DNA of 64,000 nucleotides from Isoetes taiwanensis (Eukaryota; Streptophyta; Lycopodiopsida; Isoetales; Isoetaceae), in contig JAJEKV010000555.1 in NCBI GenBank assembly GCA_021234155.1, forward strand, positions 84,305-148,304. The letters are read 5' to 3'. Positions 45,009 through 56,949 of this stretch are shown here, piece by piece (within the stretch, counting starts at the first letter, position 1; the number at the start of each line of letters is the position of its first letter). Below the pieces are notes generated by a model. It saw only the letters and a program-made list of their open reading frames with translations. It was not told the DNA's origin and ran no database searches. The position numbers and the translations under genes were made by a program.

Positions 45009-46289
45009 TACAGACTACTGCCCGATTCTTTTCATCCACATGTTGGTAACATGTCATGATTCAACAAAAGCATGATCATTTTTTGATGGCCCTTTTGATC
45101 CACATGTTTCTAGCATATTCAACAAAAATTAAAGGACTTAGCAATGATGCGATCAATTTTGTGTTTATACCGTTTAGTAATTTTATGTTTACATGGAAGT
45201 ACATTGACCACATCAAGGATAAGGTCCATAAACCATTTAAAGTATTTGCAGATGATAGTGCCAATAAATGTCCATGTGATCCCTAATTTGGCAAAGTTTA
45301 TTGACTGATCCTGTCGTGTCACATATCAGAACTATCAATCTACACGGAATGCCTACTGGAGATGGGCAATTTCCAGTCTCCTAACATAAATTCTAAGGCC
45401 ATTCTATTCACTTGTATTTGAATTTATGTTTTTGCGTCTACATTACATTTGATGCCAGTGTTTTTCGGGCCCTGTGGGCTATGTTGGGGTTTTGTCTAAA
45501 GAAAGTTTTTGATCTTATTCCAACCAGGTTAGTGTACTACAATGACCACAACTTTAGTGGATTTATTCAATGCAAGTAGCAATAGTTGTCATTTTGCCCT
45601 TTTGTCCATGGTCAAATTCTACAACCACAATCTGCTACATAGCACCTCCTACTCTAGCAATTTATGAGCTGTGATCTTCTCTACTTAGCTGTCATGCCAA
45701 AACATACTTAACAAATAAGAACATAGCTTGATATACCTGATAACTAAATGCATATTGAGATAGTCACCTTACTCTAGTTACTAAAAACATGAGCCGGCGA
45801 TGCCAGGCATTTGTTGTAGGCATGTGTGGTTTAGGGTTACATTTTGCAGGGTGCTCGGCACGATTGTCTTGAGCATATGGAATGGGTGGATTTATGGAGT
45901 GTGTAGATAGAACAAGAGTGCATAATATAATTGGTAGTCGGGGCATCCCAATGATGGAAAAATAAATAACCAAGTTAAGTGTGTTACATAGTGCCAAATA
46001 GTTTGATAATGTTGTCCCAAATGCGAAAGTTTTGTTTTCTCTTGTCCAAAATTACTAGTCTCAATATCCCCTTGTTCTAAATGATTTTTGCTCAATCACC
46101 ATATTGTTCCCCTGCAAGTTTATATATATTGCAATAGCCCATGGAAGTGGCATATGATTGTGAATCTAGCAATGTATAACAACAGCTCATTCCAGTGGGC
46201 ATATTCTTGGGTTTAGAATAGTGCATTATGTTCATCTTAGCATGTAGATGTTGGAGTGCTATGCACATTGCTATATGTGTATAAAAAAT
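45009..46289. other. Spacer
   Basis: AT-rich and without recognisable genes. A short stretch around 45020-45110 repeats the phrase TTTTGATCCACATG / TTTTCATCCACATG. Confidence 0.4.
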
Positions 46290-48043
46290 GTGAATAGATG
46301 ATTGTGGAGCCATATGAGAAAGTGGAAGCAAGAATGGGATCAGGGGAAGACGAGATAACATGCGATATAAGGGTCAAACAGGGGTGCCCTTTATCACTGA
46401 AAATATTTCGCTTATATATTGATGCAATGGGGGAATTCTTGAGGGCCAGAGGAAGACATAGATATGCACCAAACATTGGGGAATTCTGTGATAGAGGTCT
46501 GATAGTCAAGTAGAAAAAACAAAGATCATCAGCTTTAGGAAACATATAGATAGGCGAGGCCGATGAGATCAAATACAAGGGCCAGCTTATTGAAAGCTCA
46601 TGTAACTATACGTATCTCGGATATAAACCAAAGGCTTGAAGAACTTGGAAATAAGGATTGCAGAAAGATGACGAAGGGCTATGAACAACTACTATGTGTT
46701 CCAATCCGTATGCGGGGAGCATCGCCTAACAGATTGAGGGGTGAAAACATAAATGTTTGGAAATGGCCATAATGCCAGCAATGTTATATGGATGGAAGTG
46801 TGGGGGTGCAACACATCAACAACAGAGTGGATCAAAGCAGAAAGAATAATAAAGCATACAACAGATATACAAGGAAGGCACAATCTCAAAAACCACCAAA
46901 ATTATCCTATACAAATTAAGAACAGAAAATCACAACTTGTGGATAGAAAAGCGGAGATGGCAAAGGCCGTTAATTGAAATAAAAGACAGAATCTGTCAAC
47001 TGTGTAGGTTTGGATGAAAAGAAAATGAAGAACATGTCTGGAATAGATGCACATCATATGAAGACTAGAGAACCAAGTGAATAAATAGGTAAATTGATCA
47101 ACTCAAGTACACAAAGGCTCCAAGGACACAAGGACGGCAGAGGCAATAGCAAAAGGGGTGAAGGCGTGTTGACAGGAGTTTTGGCAAATCCCGGTCAACA
47201 TAGAAGAATTGCACTCTAAAGGTGAAGGGGGTCAATTACAAAGCCAAATATTATAAAGGTCTAAGGCACCAAAAAAATTGAGGGGCCTAGATCTAGTTGT
47301 TAAAATTTAAGGGCTTAGATTTGAAGACAAAGTTAGTTGCAACAAACATTCAAAAAAAGGGCAAGGATCAATGACATGGCGCTATCAAGGGTGGAGATCT
47401 TCATCAAATCAAAGGCCAAGATTTATTGTGAAAATATAAATATTTTCAAGAGGCAAAATGCTCCCTCTCTCTCCCTGATCCACGATTCCTGCAAGAGAGT
47501 GGCAGCCTCTTGCTTGATTCAAGATTAGAGGCCCTTCATATTCAGAGGCATGGGGGGCTATTTGCATTGTATTTTCTCTCTTAATTTTATTATTTCAAGA
47601 CAAGATTGTTTTGGGCCCAAAACTTCTCTTCAAATTTCTTTTATTCCTTAACTTGCAGCATCAAATTTGATCTTGATTCTTGCCTCTTGAGTCCACTTGT
47701 TGGGGATTTTGGGGGAAGATACAAGAATAAAGAAAATGAGGTTACATAATCAAATGCCTGCGATACAAACTAAGAGCAAGTGTCGTGAGAGTACTAAACA
47801 GGTAGGTGGGCTAAAGAGTGAATAAGTTTTTCCCAGTTAAAAAATGGGGTTTTTTTACAGCACGATCTCTTTAGTATACAACTGCACAACAGCAACCCTT
47901 ATAATTATAAAGTAGCCAAATGATGCAGTTCTCACACCACATTTTTCTGTTACTTCACAAGACCCTCGATGACAATAAAGTATATCTTATCTTATCTTAT
48001 CTTATCTTATCTTATCTTATCTTATCTTATCTTATCTTATCTT
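46290..48043 (+). mobile_element. Decayed LINE: RT thumb region, CCHC-like motif and (ATCTT)n tail
   Basis: A + frame gives IRVKQGCPLSLKIFRLYIDA (RT block with RQGCPLSP consensus), then after a deletion that removes the YADD block, CNYTYLGY, MPAMLYGWKCG and the terminal RICQLCRFG...EEHVWNRC, a C-x2-C...H-x4-C zinc site. About 900 bp of non-coding sequence follow, then a pentanucleotide array at 47983-48043. The tail assignment is inference: no other end is visible and the same array ends the fragment at 13441-13597. Confidence 0.7.
47983..48043 (+). repeat. (ATCTT)n microsatellite, about 12 units
   Basis: An uninterrupted pentamer array of about 61 bp follows GACAATAAAGTAT. It is probably the 3' tail of the preceding LINE. 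Confidence 0.95.
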
Positions 48044-48894
48044 GTACATTCATTGACATGTACAATGACACATTAATCTAATATATATGTATTACTAATG
48101 TATATTATGTTAAAACTAGAAAAAATTTCCCAGCATTGCTGAGCTTTCCATCATGCATATATTTAAATCTAAAGGCAAAAAACTTGTGCATGAATAGAGA
48201 TGTATCGATAGTCATCCCACCAAAATATATGGCTTAACCGAAAACAAACATAGACAAATCTTTCACCCCCCAAAGCTACTACGAGGCCACATTCCCCAAA
48301 GCTAATAAAAATTTCATTATTAGTTCCAATCCCCAAAGCTCCTACAAGGCCACATTCGTTTAGCAAGCTAATAAAGGTTACAAATTAGGGTGCATAAATG
48401 CCTGCTGCATTCTAACAAACATGACCATAGCTTCCTTGCCATCTGCAAGAGCTTCCTTGCCATTTGCAATCTGTACATATCCCCCTATCATAGTGTGACA
48501 CGAACCACATAGATGTCAACCGGATGATTAAACAAATATGCAAAATAGCCAACTAACTTGTATCACTGTATCGCACCAATAATAGGATAAAAAACTATGC
48601 TTTCTAGCAATATAGAATGGAAAATTTTACTCAACTTTATTATGTAACTATTATATCAAAACAGGGATGAACATAACTGCCCCAATTTCAAAGGGAGAAA
48701 AATCTTACATTTCAAGAGCTTAGGAAGTTTTCACCTTCCATTTTTTCTCATTCTACATGCATTTAAAAAAAAAAATGTGTGAACTAAGACATTGGAGTCA
48801 CTTTGTGGGCAGACCTGCTTATTCACATTTGTAATTAGCTGGACCCCATAGTGCCACACATAAAATAGAATGTAAAGACAACGCTCAAGCCAGC
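48044..48894. other. Spacer
   Basis: No supported gene. Near 48250-48370 a short segment CCCCAAAGCT-CTAC-AGGCCACATTC occurs twice. Confidence 0.4.
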
Positions 48895-49260
48895 TCAAGC
48901 CACTTCAGCAAGACCAACACACTTGTTTACAAGAACAAATATAATGAGATACACACTCATGTAAACATCGCCAAGAATCCTGCCACAAATCAATGGCTCA
49001 CTAAGTATAAAAGATGATGGCAAGCAAATATCAAATAGAACAAAGATATTCAGTACACACCAGAGAGGTCCAGCACGGAGTGCATCCAGACCAATGAATC
49101 CACTCACACATTGAGCCTGCTTTCCTTCATCAACTTGCAGAATGTACTGCAACACAAAAGAATATTATATATTTAAACCGAAGACATCTACAAGAAAATA
49201 AACAACCACTACATGCTTGGGAGTAACTCAAATGTGTCATTTCCATTGGTGAACTGTACA
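48895..49260 (-). pseudogene. Phytepsin-type aspartic protease, last exons (relic)
   Basis: Two - exons read as the C-terminus of a plant vacuolar aspartic protease: 49061-49146 (YILQVDEGKQAQCVSGFIGL DALRAGPLW) and 48895-48979 (ILGDVYM...CVGLAEVA, stop). They are joined in frame by a GT-AG intron and correspond to the family's ALDVPPPRGPLWILGDVFM...VGFAEAA end. A preceding exon remnant (FTNGNDTFELLPS, about 49200-49255) matches the FTIGGKxFxLTPEQ segment but lacks about one base at its donor. The N-terminal lobe, both catalytic DTG/DSG sites and most of the plant-specific insert are absent, so it is a fragment. Confidence 0.75.
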
Positions 49261-49869
49261 ATCAGCAGCTGTGACACCACCCCACAGTCTTTTGATCAGC
49301 ATTTGCTTCTAGAAAATTCCAATTTCCAATCTTGTAGTATTATTGACTATCTTTCAGATATAAATGAGTCACACTGACAAATTTTAACCTGAGAGCATAT
49401 TTCATCTGGTGCCGACAACAATAACATGTCAACCTATACTTAGGCATCTTCAAAACAATCACAATATATATTAGCTGCAGAAACTAAGTAGGATCCTGTG
49501 AAAGCACATCTCAACAATAATATCTCCATGTCGAGAGACAACCATCTTGCACTACTGACTGTCCACTCCAGCAGCTCATATAGCATGATTGATCTTAGAA
49601 CGATACTCTAAAAAGAAGAGGGAAAATGATTTAAGTGCTAGAGTGGCAAGGGCAAATAGTACTCAATTATTAATGTTAAGATACCAATTACTTCATTGCT
49701 TCGATAAAGATCGGAGCAAGTTTTCACCTAGAGGCGTGCCACAACACATATTTTTGTCATCAATGTGCTCTACATCCAGACCAATAAACCATGCCCCCAA
49801 AGAAACATCCTCATTGGCATACTTGTGTCAAATTGGTCTGTGGAATATACACCTTATATCAAAATAACA

Positions 49870-50310
49870 TGGGGGTTCCCAGGGGATTTGATATGGATGT
49901 AAAAATAACAATTCCTGAAACCATAGACTATATATCCCTAAAACAATTAAATAGGTTGTTATAAAACAAAAACATAGATACAAGATAAAAAATAATCCCA
50001 TTAGCTCACTGAGTACATTGGTTAAAGTAGTCTCATTAGGACATTGAGTTATTTTGGTAGAGGTTCGAACTCCCGTATTTCATATTCTAAGATCTTAGGC
50101 AAAGCCGTATAGAGATTCGACATTCCCTCAAAACCTTAGACGAAATCGTATTTCATATTTCAAAATCATAGGCGCCTCCAATCATAAATGACTATAAGTG
50201 AAACAAAGGTGCCAGAGGCCTCAACATACGATCTAGGTCATAGGATCGATGAATCCGATGATTGTGGTAGTCCAGGTGCACCTCATTTAGAATATGTAGC
50301 AAAATAATAG
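49870..50310 (+). mobile_element. tRNA-related SINE-like unit 1
   Basis: The unit has a pol III A box TAGCTCACTGAG (50002) and B box GGTTCGAACTCC (50062), 60 bases apart, as in long-arm tRNAs or SINEs. The body beyond the tRNA-like part is not tRNA (ATCATAGGCGCCTCCAATCA, ATCGATGAATCCGATGATTG). Confidence 0.65.
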
Positions 50311-50757
50311 GGGATTCTAGGGGGATTTGATATGGAGCAAAATAATAGGGGATTCCAAGGGGATTTGACATGGATGTATCCCTAAAACAATTGTATAGAT
50401 TGTTATAAAAAAAAAACATAAATTCAAGATAAAAAATAATCCCATTAGCTCATTGGGTACATTGATTAAGGTAGTCTTATTAGGATATTGAGTTATTTTG
50501 GTAGAGGTTCGAACCCCCGTAATTCATATTCTAAAATCTTAGGCAAAGCTGTATAGAGATTTGATATTCCCTCAAAACCTTAGGCGAAATTGTATTTTAT
50601 ATTTCAAAATCATAGGCGCCTCCAATCATAAATGACTATAAGCGAAACGAGAGGTGCCCAGAGGCCTCAACATACGATCTGGGTCGTAGGATCGATGAAT
50701 CCGACGATTGTGGTAGTCCAGGGTGCAGCTCATTTAGAACATGTAGCAAAATAATAT
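50311..50757 (+). mobile_element. tRNA-related SINE-like unit 2 (tandem)
   Basis: This is a second copy in direct tandem with unit 1, with better promoter boxes: A box TAGCTCATTGGG (50446) and perfect B box GGTTCGAACCC (50506). Its left end has a short internal duplication of AAAATAATAGGGGATTC-type sequence. Confidence 0.65.
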
Positions 50758-50900
50758 TAACACTAAAACCTTACTCGTTTATGGCAATATAGGCCGCTAG
50801 TTCTTTAGAAATCACATAAAGCTGCCCTGTAGCATGCCTAAAATATTTATTTCCCTGCTCACCAAACTTCCAATGTCCTGGTTCATGATATCTGACTCCT

Positions 50901-51282
50901 CTGTATAGACAAGAACATCATTAGAAACTTGCCACCACTTTTCAAAAGATCCACCAAGGAACGTGACCAATATAAATTAAAGAAGTACATTGTCATTTGA
51001 TTGTGCCAAGAATAAAAGAAATTCTTTTTGAGAGGAAAAAACATTACCACAAACCTAGAAAAAAAATGTAAACCTGCATAATATATTGCTATCCACAATA
51101 GCTAAGTCGTATTTAATTAAAGTGGGACAAATCTTGAATTTTGGGACTCGGACTGAAAATGGGACAAAAAAATTTCTGAATTCATTGCTTGAATAGAATT
51201 ACACATCACACACAAAGAATTGGGTTACTTGTTTTCTTCATAAATTTTTACAAACCACTAGTTGAGAAAGTTCTCAAGCTTC
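50901..51282. other. Spacer between GT31 relic and DUF7869 relic
   Basis: AT-rich, no supported feature. It contains the intron acceptor tract for the GT31 exon at its left edge. Confidence 0.4.
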
Positions 51283-51326
51283 TCAATATTGTCTACCCTC
51301 ATACAATGATATAGCATGGAGGTTGC

Positions 51327-54202
51327 TCATGGCTTTGTCCATCTCCCTTTTTGGGATCTTGTGTGTGTTCTCCTTTGCGGTGTGAGAACTTGGATATGAC
51401 CATACCCACCCACCATTCCCTCCTCCTCGAGGATCAGCATAATTTGCCCTCCACTTCTTCTCCCGGTGTATTGCTCCTTCAAGTTGCCTTTCTTGTGTCT
51501 CCCAATGGGCTCCCAATATTGAATTTGGAATCCAGGACGTAACTCCTCTCCATCAGGCATAGTGGTAGTTACATCAGAGAGTGCCACCCCTAACCATATT
51601 GGACAGTCCTCATCATCAGGCCTTACTAGCACAAAGTATCCTTCCTTGATGTCCTCAAAGGGATCCCACTTTCGGGGAAGATCAAACCACTTTGGCTTTG
51701 AGGCCTTCCTTCCCACAAACCACTTGGAACCCTTTGTTAGGACCCAAGTGAACATTCTTAGACGTGCTTGCTCCTTGAGAACCCTCCCATCTTGACTCGG
51801 GCAAGAACCCGCCTCTCTTAGCTTCCTCCCACATGGTTGTTCGGGTTTCTAAGCATGTCACAACTTTCTCCCAAAGACTTGATTAGGGAGTTCATTTGAT
51901 TTTTCTTAAGAGTGGAGGTGTGCTTTCCATTTGAACATCATCCCATGTTATGTAATCCTTGATGCCCTTCACTAGTTGGCTAGAGTCTTTGACAGCCTTG
52001 AAGGGAGGTAGTGGTTTTGGCTGCCCTTTAGGAATGAGAACTTCACCCCAAGCACCCCTCCGCCACAACTCGATTCCTTGTACAGGCAACCACAACTTGT
52101 CACCTGGTCTCCACTTATATTGCATGATTGGTATTCCATCCCTAACCCAAAACTTGAACTGAAGTGGCTTTGTGTGTCCCTGGTCAACTGGTCCTTACCA
52201 TCTAGCAAGTATCCCTCTACAAATGATTTCACCAAGCAACCTCATCCATCAAGAATGCCATTGGGTTGGGGTCAATGCAGCTCTCAAACACATCCATTAG
52301 TTTCGTAGACTAGTCATTTTTCTCTTGAGCTTGGTCGAGAAGGTTCCAAAGAATCCATCTATATCATCATGCATATGCCCAACCATCATGAATCCCACTT
52401 TCACAACTTTGAATACTCCCCACTTTGTCAAGTATGCCAAGTATGACATTGCACCAAACATCCATCTATTCTTGTTTTCTTTCCAACAGCTTGTCCAATT
52501 GAACACATAGCTCCTCGTGGTGCTGGTTTCTCAAGTAAGGGAAATCATCCCATGTCCTCTTGCATTCACTAGACACCTTGGATGTGAGCTTTTTATCGCC
52601 TTTGGTAACAAAGCGGTTGATCATCCATCAAAGCCTCAAAAAATGGGTGCTGAAGGGGAATGTACCTCCTCCCTTCTATTGTTCCTTTCTCTAGTGTTCT
52701 CAAACACTTGAAAATAGAGCTCACATGGAAGTTTGGATCATCCCTCCATAGATCAAGCACAAAATGACCATATGTTCCAGTTCCATGACCATGTGTTAAG
52801 ACACCCGCCAGACTTACTTTCATCCAAAAAGCGTTTTGACAACGCTTTGGGTAAAGGATCTAGCTTTGGCAAGAAAGTCTTGTGTTGGTCCATCTTATCA
52901 TGAATTATACACAAGAATTTGTCCCATGCATCTCGAGAAAATGTTCTCCACCGCCAATACAACCGTCTACATGATATTTGGTCCCTTTGGTGATCTCGCA
53001 AATTGCTCCCTAATTGCCATTCTTTCTTTCTCTATTGCAGTTGATGCAAGTGTATCCTTGAGTTGAATGCAAGTGTTGCACTTTGAAAATGGCATGTGTT
53101 GCAGGACACTCACGTCTGAGAAGTGAGTGCTCCATAACTTGCTGAAATGTGATTGAGAAAGAGGCCTACCTCCAGTAGTTTCTAGGATGGAGTTGACCTC
53201 TTTAAGGCACTCCTTTTTGGATATAGTGTTGTGGCAACACCCTTTTGCACCACTCGCACACCGTGCTCGCTCACCTTCGACTTGTGGGGCATAGATTGAG
53301 ACATGTATCTCACAAAGCTCTCAAGACCTGCAATGGCCTTGAGAGTATTTGCTCTAGGTTTCAAAGTGAGTGCATTACCATGTTGGAACAAACTGTGCCC
53401 TTTTCTAACCTGCTCCCAGTATCTGTAGAATGAAGACTTGCTCACCCCAAGAATCCATCTCAATGCTCTCATACATACCCTCATGCCCCTCAATTGATAT
53501 AGTAGCCTTCCTGTGTTTTCATCATAGCTGGAATTCTTACACAAGGAGTAGATGAAATTAATCCTATCTTTTGAAGTCGCCCAATGTATTGGGACCTTAT
53601 TCCACTGCACCTAGGTCATCCACACTCAGATCCGAGGCAATCTAGGTTGCAACACTCTTGTCCCTAATTGCCTCTAGGTTTTCTTTGGTTGGGGCCATAC
53701 TTTCCATCCTTTCTAAATATTTGTCACTTCTAGGCCTCTTGGGCACCCTTTGGTCGCCTTTTTATGAAAAACATAACGCTCTTCCTTGTGATCAAAGGAT
53801 GCTCATCGACCACCAAATCTTCCACATGGCCTTGAGTGGGTCTTGGGGTATGTAGTTGAGTAGGGGATTCGGACTATCACCATTCTTGTGTGTAATATAT
53901 CTAATTGGCCATCTCAACCCACTTTGGGGCTCTAGCAACCTGTGAGCACACAATGCAATCACTAGAGCTTCCTCGGGACAGATTGTATCAACTTCGATAA
54001 GAAGCTTCACAATGCCAACTCCAAGATGATCATCTCCCAGCCTTTCATCATTCACACTATCAAAAGGATCAACTGCAGTTATTAAGCCCTCTCAAGAATA
54101 CCATCCTCGTTGCAAGGGTGCAACAACAAGCAACCCATCTTCCTCCATTGGAGCCTAGGGCAATGGCCCCAGGCCGGGCTTCCTTGGCTCCACTTTGCTC
54201 AT
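51327..54202 (-). pseudogene. DUF7869-type (probable mobile-element) protein, decayed
   Basis: About 2.9 kb on - reads as one protein in several shifted frames. A start MSKVEPRKPGLGPLP lies at 54202. An N-terminal part follows (53792-54055, 53182-53610), then FLCIIHDKMDQHKTFLPKL (about 52880), GVLTHGHGTGTYGHFVLDL (about 52790), CWKENKNRWMFGAMSYL and VGFMMVGHMHDDIDGFFGTF (52297-52506), QYKWRPGDKLW (about 52120) and a C-terminal GYFVLVRPDDEDCPIWLGVA domain (about 51640). The D/N-x-x-x-ENKNR and GHTHxDID motifs with a C-terminal FVxVRP domain are the signature, as I recall it, of the uncharacterised DUF7869 family in mosses, ferns, algae, oomycetes and cnidarians. An RNase H-like fold is a guess. 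At least four frameshifts mark this copy as dead. Confidence 0.7.
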
Positions 54203-54269
54203 CTCACATGCCCCTCGAATTAAAACCATACAAACATATTAAATATAAACCATACAACTATATATAACC

Positions 54270-54360
54270 ACTAAAATCATATAACCATATTAAACCATTG
54301 AAACTATATAACCATTGAAACCATATAACCATTGAAACTATATAACCATATTAAATATAT
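54270..54360. repeat. Short tandem AYATAACCATTGAAAC array
   Basis: Roughly 17-bp units containing ACCATTGAAAC / ACCATATTAAA are repeated about four times in the spacer between the divergent DUF7869 relic and the + strand CpG-rich block. Confidence 0.75.
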
Positions 54361-54539
54361 AACATATGAACCATAAACATTTTAGATGATGGCAACCATG
54401 GTATAAATCATATTAACCTTTAATATCTTGTCCTGGCCACGTGGCGCCTCCTCATAGGCTGATAGCGTGACCACGTCAGCAACCCGCATTGCCACGTCAT
54501 GGAGAGCATGGCCCACACGCGATGTGATTTTTATTATTG

Positions 54540-55300
54540 CACTTTTTTTTAGGTTCGAGGGTGCGTACAGTAATTAATCGCGACCTCTTCCTCCCCCCTC
54601 CCGACCATTCTTCCTCCCCTGTCTTCTCTGATCACTCCTCGCGCTCTGTTTTCCTTAAGCGCCCGGTTAATCCATCAGGCGATCGAGCGAACCGAGCCAT
54701 TCCAAGGCCATCTTATGACAGCGGCTTGGTCGACGGATCAGGACGCATCCAGCGCCGAAGTTTTCGCGCAGATTGAGTGTTCAAGCGGCCGATATTGCCT
54801 GAGAAGAAAGTGAGGTTCTTCTCTGTAAGTTTTAGGCTTTTTTTACTGCTTCTTATTAGTTTTCTGTAAGTCCTTTACTGCATTTTTAATTATACTCTGT
54901 CGTTAGAGGCTCTTATTATTGCCTGTTACAATTTCCAGCCCGACAAATCCTTATTCACGCTTTGCGAACGCCTCTAGCCACATGGAATCGAACACGGGAG
55001 CTTCCTCCTCATCCAGCAAATCTTCCAGGTATGTTTTTGTAATATCACACCCTTTTTTAATCTCATTTGTCTCTACTGTTCTCTGTTTTCTCATTAATCA
55101 TTATTGTCTCCACTGTTCTCTGTTTTCTCCTTAATCTTATTAAGCTCTCTGTTATCTGTTTTCCTTTTGTATTGTTTTCTTTTTTTGTTATCTTTTTCTT
55201 AGTTGTTGTTGAATTGAATACATTGTACAGGCACAAGTGAGAATAGTGGTAAGAGTAGTAGCAAGCATCAGAGACATGTGTTAGGAAGTAAGATATTCCA
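54540..55300 (+). other. 5' exons/leader of an unrecognised CpG-rich gene-like unit
   Basis: The GC- and CpG-rich stretch from about 54420 looks like a promoter or leader. Candidate splice sites are a donor TTCTCT|GTAAGT at 54825, acceptor AATTTCCAG at 54938 and donor TTCCAG|GTATGT at 55029. An ATG at 54982 opens MESNTGASSSSSKSSR. After the next acceptor (TTGTACAG, 55230) the direct frame hits TGA at once, but a shifted frame continues the same style (SENSGKSSSKHQRHV). A Ser/Lys-rich N-terminus is common in plant transposase genes but is not diagnostic. The end of this unit and its link to the coding-like sequence after 57750 are inference. Confidence 0.35.
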
Positions 55301-55807
55301 GAGCATTAACATAACATTACTAGGAATGATTCACAAAAGAAATTGCTAAACTGTATGAATATTTCATAACAGTACATAACTAGGAATCTTCTTTCCTAAC
55401 TATCATCTAAGAATAGGAATTGCTTCGCAGAATCTGCAATTCTAACAGCATATCCTCCACTGCAGGAGAGATGCAGAAGGGATCCCGGCTTTCTCGACTG
55501 GCAAGTTGAGAATACCTCAGCTTGCCAACAATCCAGAAGTAAGGCTTTCTTCGAAGTCGAGAATTTCTCGACTCGCGAGGCGAGAAGAGGGAATGTACAC
55601 TCTGGATTGTTGGCTGGTTGAGGAATTCTCGACTCGCGAGTCGAGATTGCACACAGCTACCCAACGTCTTCACATTCTTTTCCAGCCTGCTGCAGCCTTC
55701 ACATTCTTTTCCACATTCAGCGACTAACCACAGAGGTGTCGGCCGCCGACTCGCGAGTCGAGAAAACGCTGTGCTCTAGTGTATTCTGTGTGCCCGGCAG
55801 ACTTTTT

Positions 55808-56892
55808 AACCACTCTCCTTCAAACTATCTTGCTCGGATATTATGAAGGGAAGTGGTTTTGACAGTTCGGCAGCCAACTTCTTAGCCAATTCTCCTGCAA
55901 AGGAGTCAGCAAAGTCTCTACCCAACGTGGAGACCGCCTCCCTTCGAAACCATCTTCGCTTAATATTGGCGGCGAAGGGATGGCCTCGACCGGGTGGAGG
56001 CCTCTACTACTAACCACGTGGAAACACGGAGTTTGTCAAGATTTCTAGCCAGGAATCCAGAATGCCTTATCCAAACAAGATCCATGTGTACTATCCTGAG
56101 TTCTCGATATTAAGGCATTCCTCGAATTTGGCGAAGCCGGGAATGTAGACAGTGGAGTTAACACTTGCATTCTCGACCGCAAGTCGAGAATCCCGTGTAT
56201 GGTCGCAGCGGTCCTATGTATGGCCCGTACTCCTTCGAACCATCTTCTCTGTGTATGGTCGCAGGGCCTTCTACCCAGTCACAAGAACTAATGTGGAAAT
56301 CCTTCGAACCATCTTCGCCGAACAATTTAAGTAGGGAATGCCTTTAAACCAGCCTCGGACTCCGGGGTGGGAGGCCTCTAATTACTAACCAATGTGGAAA
56401 CCTTAAAAGCAGTCGTTCAAGATTCTAATTTGGCGAAATGAGAATGCCTTGAACCAAAAGACCTTACGTGTACTATCCGAGTTGTCGAGGAAAGGCGCAT
56501 TCGACTCGGTTAAACTAACCACGGGAAAACCATTGAGATTGATGTGATTTCGACTCCGCGGTCCGGGGAATGCCTTAAACAGCCAACCGACTTGCATTCT
56601 CGACGACCCAGAAGTCGAGAATCTTAACCCTCGCCCCACATAGCAATGCCCGCTCCCACATAGCAATCTCCAGGTGCCTGCAGACAGTCTCTGCCACTCT
56701 CCTTCAAACTATATTCATTGAATATTGCGGCGGAAGTGGCCCCCGGATCGCTCTCTGTGCATTTGGGACGTAACACGTGCCTCTACAACTAAGCACTCCC
56801 ATTTTGTATTTTCATTTTTTAGTCCCAAGTGCCTCTGCTGCCCGAGCCACTCTCCTTGAACCACATTCCTCGAATATTGCGAAGAGGAGTGG
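55808..56892. repeat. Four copies of an imperfect hairpin unit (~50 bp)
   Basis: Copies at 55808-55858, 55935-55984, 56693-56740 and 56846-56892 share a stem CCACTCTCCTT...AAGTGG and a loop containing AAACYAT and (G)AATATTG. More diverged copies may exist near 56228-56345. Between them recur GAGGCCTCTA-TACTAACCA, ACGTGTACTATCC and GGAATGCC phrases, so the whole 55740-56950 stretch is a degenerate tandem array. Confidence 0.7.
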
Positions 56893-56949
56893 TTCCGAGA
56901 GGGTAGAGGCCTCTCCGACTAACCACAGGAGTATGCATTTGAAACACAT

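Larger units (their letters stand above)
49728..50900 (-). pseudogene. Beta-1,3-galactosyltransferase (GT31) exons, relic
   Basis: Exon 50775-50900 encodes [20 protein letters not shown] and [20 protein letters not shown]; exon 49728-49837 encodes [33 protein letters not shown]. These match consecutive segments of plant GT31 Golgi galactosyltransferases, which add galactose to arabinogalactan proteins or N-glycans. Donors and acceptors are canonical, but the expected Leu before HKYANEDV is TGA, and the N-terminal DxD-bearing exons and the last exon are not found. The intron contains two SINE-like units. The missing upstream part may have been displaced by the DUF7869 block. Confidence 0.85.

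Noticed and set aside
46290-47090. An active LINE ORF2
   Set aside because: The YADD block is deleted and there are many stops; only the QGCPLS block and the terminal zinc site survive.
47983-48043. Possible CRISPR-like or satellite array
   Set aside because: Units are 5 bp with no spacers; this is a microsatellite or retroelement tail in a plant nuclear genome.
50001-50075. A tRNA gene
   Set aside because: A and B boxes are present, but the spacing and surrounding bases do not make a cloverleaf acceptor stem, and the unit is repeated with a non-tRNA body, which favours a SINE.
54982-55030. Start of a hAT-type transposase (Ser/Lys-rich N-terminus)
   Set aside because: The stretch is low complexity and no BED finger or hAT catalytic or dimerisation motif is found downstream.
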